From JAYENY01 sp964563465 (lineage in GTDB: Bacteria; Patescibacteriota; Minisyncoccia; Minisyncoccales; PEYH01): a DNA stretch of 7,860 nt. The notes under the pieces were generated by a model. That model did no database searches. It was not told where the DNA came from and saw only the letters and a list, made by a program, of their open reading frames with translations. Positions 5,590 to 7,860 of this stretch are shown here, one piece after another; position 1 is the first letter of the stretch, and each line of letters begins with the position of its first letter. The position numbers and the translations under genes are program-made. The stretch is taken from NCBI GenBank assembly GCA_964563465.1, contig CAZLVZ010000024.1, forward strand, positions 1-7,860, in the 5' to 3' direction.

Positions 5590-6276
5590 ATGCCAATAAG
5601 AAAAACAGAATTAGTTAATGGAGAATTTTATCATATTGTAAATAGAGGGGTTGACAAACGAGATATCTTTTTAGACGACAAAGATCGTTTTCGTTTTATA
5701 AACAGTTTATTGGTTTTTAATGACGAGGGATTGTCAGAGTGGCATTCTAATTCTTTTTGGAAACAAGCGGGACCATCGTGTCTGATAAATTATGAGTCGA
5801 AAAATCCATTAGTAGAGATTTGTGTTTTTGCATTAATGAAAAATCATTTTCATTTATTGGTAAGACAATTAATTGATGGTGGAATTATATCCTTAATGAA
5901 TAAACTCGGCGGATACTCTGCTTTTTTTAATAAGAAATACGAAAGAAAAGGAGCTTTATTTGAAGGGAGATACAAAATAAAATTGATTAAAACAGAAGAA
6001 CAATTAAAAAACAATTTTGTTTATATTCATACGAATCCTGTAGAAATCATAGAGCCAAAATGGAAAGATGCACTTGTAGATAATCCCCAAGAGGCGATTA
6101 AGTTTTTAGAAGATAAATATATTTGGTCAAGTTATAGGGATTATTTGGGTAAGGAAAAATTTTCTCGGTTAATTAATCAAGATTTTTTTCTAAAATTATT
6201 TGGAGAAAAAGAAGAACTTAAAAAACAAATAGATTCTTGGATTTTATTTAAATCTTCTAATAAAAATTTGCAATAG
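5590..6276 (+). CDS. REP-associated tyrosine transposase (Y1/HUH family)
   Basis: Single-strand DNA transposase-like protein of the IS200/REP-associated (RAYT) branch. In this family an HUH motif binds a metal and one Tyr cuts and joins DNA at hairpins. Visible: the N-terminal YHIVNRG block (14-20), the HUH motif as H86-F87-H88 within MKNHFHLLV, the probable catalytic Y109 in GGYSAFFN, and the conserved KKYERKGALFEGRYK block (115-129). The 228 residues are a normal family length, and no frameshift is seen, so the protein looks intact. The start matches the family N-terminus but lacks a Shine-Dalgarno. REP-like palindromes flank it in opposite orientations (5493-5511 and 5550-5576; 6271-6289 and 6362-6380), and its TAG stop lies within the first right-hand copy. 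Cis palindromes favour a domesticated REP-mobilising enzyme over a conventional insertion sequence. Confidence 0.93.
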   Translation: MPIRKTELVNGEFYHIVNRGVDKRDIFLDDKDRFRFINSLLVFNDEGLSEWHSNSFWKQAGPSCLINYESKNPLVEICVFALMKNHFHLLVRQLIDGGIISLMNKLGGYSAFFNKKYERKGALFEGRYKIKLIKTEEQLKNNFVYIHTNPVEIIEPKWKDALVDNPQEAIKFLEDKYIWSSYRDYLGKEKFSRLINQDFFLKLFGEKEELKKQIDSWILFKSSNKNLQ

Positions 6277-6289
6277 TCCCGGCTTAGTG
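6271..6289 (-). repeat. REP-like palindrome, copy R1, inverted, containing the transposase stop
   Basis: CAATAGTCCCGGCTTAGTG, read on the minus strand as CACTAAGCCGGGACTATTG, matches copy L2 at 17 of 19 bases. The last Gln codon and TAG stop of the transposase are its first six bases. No T-tract follows, so it is not an obvious terminator. Confidence 0.88.
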
Positions 6290-6309
6290 ATATTTATTGT
6301 CAAAAAAGC

Positions 6310-6336
6310 TTGACAGGTAAATTGATGAGGTATAGG
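6310..6336 (+). promoter_or_regulatory. Possible promoter for the 6392-7860 operon
   Basis: TTGACA (6310-6315) and TATAGG (6331-6336) are separated by 15 bases, a little short. TGTCAA at 6298-6303 forms an inverted repeat with the -35 hexamer across 6 bases, a possible operator. Initiation near 6343 would place REP copy R2 in the 5' UTR. Confidence 0.4.
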
Positions 6337-6349
6337 GTTGGAATATATG

Positions 6350-6380
6350 TAATAGCCCCGGCAATAGTCCCGGCTTAGTG
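6350..6380 (-). repeat. REP-like palindrome copy R2 with an adjoining partial copy
   Basis: The 19-mer at 6362-6380 is identical to copy R1, and the following ATA is also shared. It is immediately preceded by TAATAGCCCCGGC (6350-6362), which resembles the first 12-13 bases of a further copy and shares its last base with R2. It ends 11 bases before the next start codon. Confidence 0.85.
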
Positions 6381-6391
6381 ATAGAAATATT

Positions 6392-7000
6392 ATGCAAAAA
6401 CAATTTTATTTTTTGATTATTCTTACTTTTTTGATTCTCGTTGTCGGAGGTATTTTTTTATGGGGAAATTTTAGCAAAGAAGCAGAAGAATGGTTACCAG
6501 GAGTTAGATACGAATCTCCTGAAAATTATGTAATAAAGGACACGACAGAAGAAATAATCGTGGAAAACAAAAGCGCTGGGATAAGTTTTAAAGTTCCCAA
6601 TGAGTGGACAGCGGACAAAGAGCAAATTGGAATTGATGAATGGATTGTAAATGTTTCCAGTCCCGAAGCAGAAGTTGATGAATATAATTTTTTAACAAAA
6701 GGATGTGGAATTAGCATCGCGGTTATGTATCACAAACTAACAATTGATGCTGCGAAGGAAAGGATTGAAGATCCAGAAAGATTTTCCGATGAGATATCAG
6801 GAGATTATGAGATTATAGAAATAAGTGGACACTCTGCCTTGAAAACAATATTAGAAAATCCAGAATGGGGTCAATCAGTAACTATTGAGATTCCGGTAGA
6901 AGATAAGATACATATGTTTGATACCATGTTTTTACCAGAAGAAACGAGCAGATGCTCGCAAGCATTTGAGGAGTTTTTAGCAGGAGTTTCAATTTATTAG
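6392..7000 (+). CDS. Membrane-anchored extracytoplasmic protein, unknown family
   Basis: A 202-residue protein with one N-terminal hydrophobic segment (about residues 5-25) after a short Lys-containing start, consistent with an uncleaved anchor or a signal peptide. The rest is acidic and soluble. The stretch AGISFKVPNEWTADKE (62-77) resembles the start of PsbP-like or other lipid-anchored folds in which a strand leads to a P.xW turn; that is a weak resemblance only. Two cysteines (in KGCGIS and SRCSQA) could form a disulfide outside the cell. The ATG has no Shine-Dalgarno and lies 11 bases after REP copy R2. The next gene starts 29 bases after its stop with no terminator between, so the two probably form an operon. 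No enzymatic motif is seen. Confidence 0.8.
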   Translation: MQKQFYFLIILTFLILVVGGIFLWGNFSKEAEEWLPGVRYESPENYVIKDTTEEIIVENKSAGISFKVPNEWTADKEQIGIDEWIVNVSSPEAEVDEYNFLTKGCGISIAVMYHKLTIDAAKERIEDPERFSDEISGDYEIIEISGHSALKTILENPEWGQSVTIEIPVEDKIHMFDTMFLPEETSRCSQAFEEFLAGVSIY

Positions 7001-7015
7001 AACTAAAACAATTTT

Positions 7016-7022
7016 AGGGGGG
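7016..7022 (+). promoter_or_regulatory. Ribosome binding site of the secreted-protein gene
   Basis: AGGGGGG lies 7 bases before the ATG at 7030, fixing that start. It contrasts with the upstream gene of the same probable operon, which has none. Confidence 0.7.
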
Positions 7023-7029
7023 AATACTT

Positions 7030-7860
7030 ATGAAGAATTTTCCTCTATTTAATATTTTTGTAGTTTTTTTAGGAATTTTTATATTCCTTTTTTTATTTCC
7101 TCTTAATGTCCAAGCAAAAGAGCTCACTCAAGCAGAAATAGATAAATATATTCAATTACCTGGAGCAGATAGAGAGAGCATGTTAAGATCTTTACCAAAA
7201 GCATTGACCGAGCAATGGATGGATTCAGTTATCTCTGTTTCAAGCCCCGAAGAAGAGGCAATTGCGCTTATTACCAGACAGGCAATCAGAGGGAAAGTGA
7301 TGGATTATTTTTTAAGAGAAGCTCCGAAAGAATTAGGAAAAGAAGCAATAAAAATAGGGTTCCAGCTCTGGAAATTAGCTACAACACCCGATATTACAAC
7401 GCTATTCAAGACATTTGAAAAAATGACTGTTCAAGAGTCATTAAAATATTTAGGCCAATGGCTTAAAGAAAACGAGACCAAAATTGCTTTTGGTAATATA
7501 GATTTTTCTTATGACACACTTTTAAAGAAAAAAGAAAAACATAGATTTCAATATATTATTATTTATTCGCCAGACACCAGAGAATCAGTGATAAAAATTT
7601 ATTCTGCCAACCCAATGTCTCCGCCTGCTTCTCAAGGATCTTATGGAGGCGCTATGGGCACTGGCTGGAATTATTCAAAAGAACAGGCAAAAGGAAAGAA
7701 AATCCCTGCCTTTATTTTATCTATTAAAGGGAAAATGAGTAGAGAACAAGCCGGTTTTTGGAAAAGCGAGATTACTCACAGTTATTCTTGGGACTATCAG
7801 CCAAGGATTGATATAGAATTCCCTGACTTTGTCCCTTCCTTTGATTTTCATAAAAAAGGT
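7030..7860 (+). CDS. Secreted protein of unknown family, 3' end outside the window
   Basis: The frame is open for 277 codons to the window edge with no stop. The N-terminus is a clear Sec signal peptide: Lys at position 2, a very hydrophobic Phe/Leu/Ile core, and a VQA-KE cleavage site around residue 29. The mature part begins with a helical region (about residues 30-145) containing SPEEEAIALITRQAIRG and QESLKYLGQWLKENETK, followed by a probable beta-rich region with FGNIDFSYDTLL, RFQYIIIYSPDT and a Gly/Ser-rich loop near NPMSPPASQGSYGGAMG. No catalytic motif is recognisable in the visible part. It follows the membrane-anchored gene by 29 bases, suggesting the two act together at the cell surface; this is inference from position only. 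Confidence 0.85.
   Translation, partial: MKNFPLFNIFVVFLGIFIFLFLFPLNVQAKELTQAEIDKYIQLPGADRESMLRSLPKALTEQWMDSVISVSSPEEEAIALITRQAIRGKVMDYFLREAPKELGKEAIKIGFQLWKLATTPDITTLFKTFEKMTVQESLKYLGQWLKENETKIAFGNIDFSYDTLLKKKEKHRFQYIIIYSPDTRESVIKIYSANPMSPPASQGSYGGAMGTGWNYSKEQAKGKKIPAFILSIKGKMSREQAGFWKSEITHSYSWDYQPRIDIEFPDFVPSFDFHKKG

Noticed and set aside
3648..6380. CRISPR array
   Set aside because: The repeated 19-mers are palindromic, irregularly spaced, in both orientations and next to a Y1 transposase. There are no regular spacers.
39..7000. Possible TGA recoding (as in Gracilibacteria or SR1)
   Set aside because: All six complete genes end in TAA or TAG, but none has an in-frame TGA and every Trp is TGG. 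Nothing requires a non-standard code.
7215..7418. 67-codon plus-strand frame near the window end
   Set aside because: It lies wholly inside the signal-peptide gene starting at 7030, in another frame.

Overview
This is an AT-rich bacterial window with tightly packed genes, all on the + strand, read with the standard code: six complete genes end in TAA or TAG and none has an in-frame TGA. The small membrane-anchored proteins of unknown family, a REP-type transposase and the overall composition suggest a Candidate Phyla Radiation (Patescibacteria) lineage. That placement is inference; no rRNA or tRNA is present to confirm it.

Layout. (1) 1-38: a tandem octamer TTGTTAAA, cut by the window edge. 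(2) 39-2723: clpB, a protein disaggregase. (3) 2769-3605: a short RpoD-like sigma factor (sigma-A), probably co-transcribed with clpB and also served by a weak promoter overlapping the clpB stop, ending at a strong terminator. (4) 3648-4495: a REP-like palindrome, then a self-contained unit with its own extended -10 promoter, a folded leader carrying a five-codon reading frame, a cysteine-rich exported protein of unknown family and visibly higher G+C, and its own terminator. (5) 4531-5488: a second sigma factor (sigma-B), about 62% identical to sigma-A, with a near-consensus promoter and a related terminator. (6) 5493-6380: a REP-associated tyrosine transposase flanked by two direct REP-like palindromes on the left and two (plus a fragment) in inverted orientation on the right, a REPtron-like arrangement. 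(7) 6392-7860: a probable two-gene operon of a membrane-anchored protein and a secreted protein cut by the window end, neither recognised.

How the parts relate. The two sigma genes are a duplication that kept promoter -10 spacing, a 13-base 5' UTR motif, the 5' end of the coding sequence, the terminator core and a REP copy exactly 4 bases after each T-tract. The proteins have diverged at the residues that read promoter DNA: sigma-A has lost the region 4.2 residues known to contact the -35 box, while sigma-B keeps them but has lost a key -10-contacting glutamine in region 2.4. Linkage to clpB makes a stress-response role for sigma-A attractive but unproven. The most unusual items are the sigma pair, the REP/transposase element and the structured leader with its mini-ORF.
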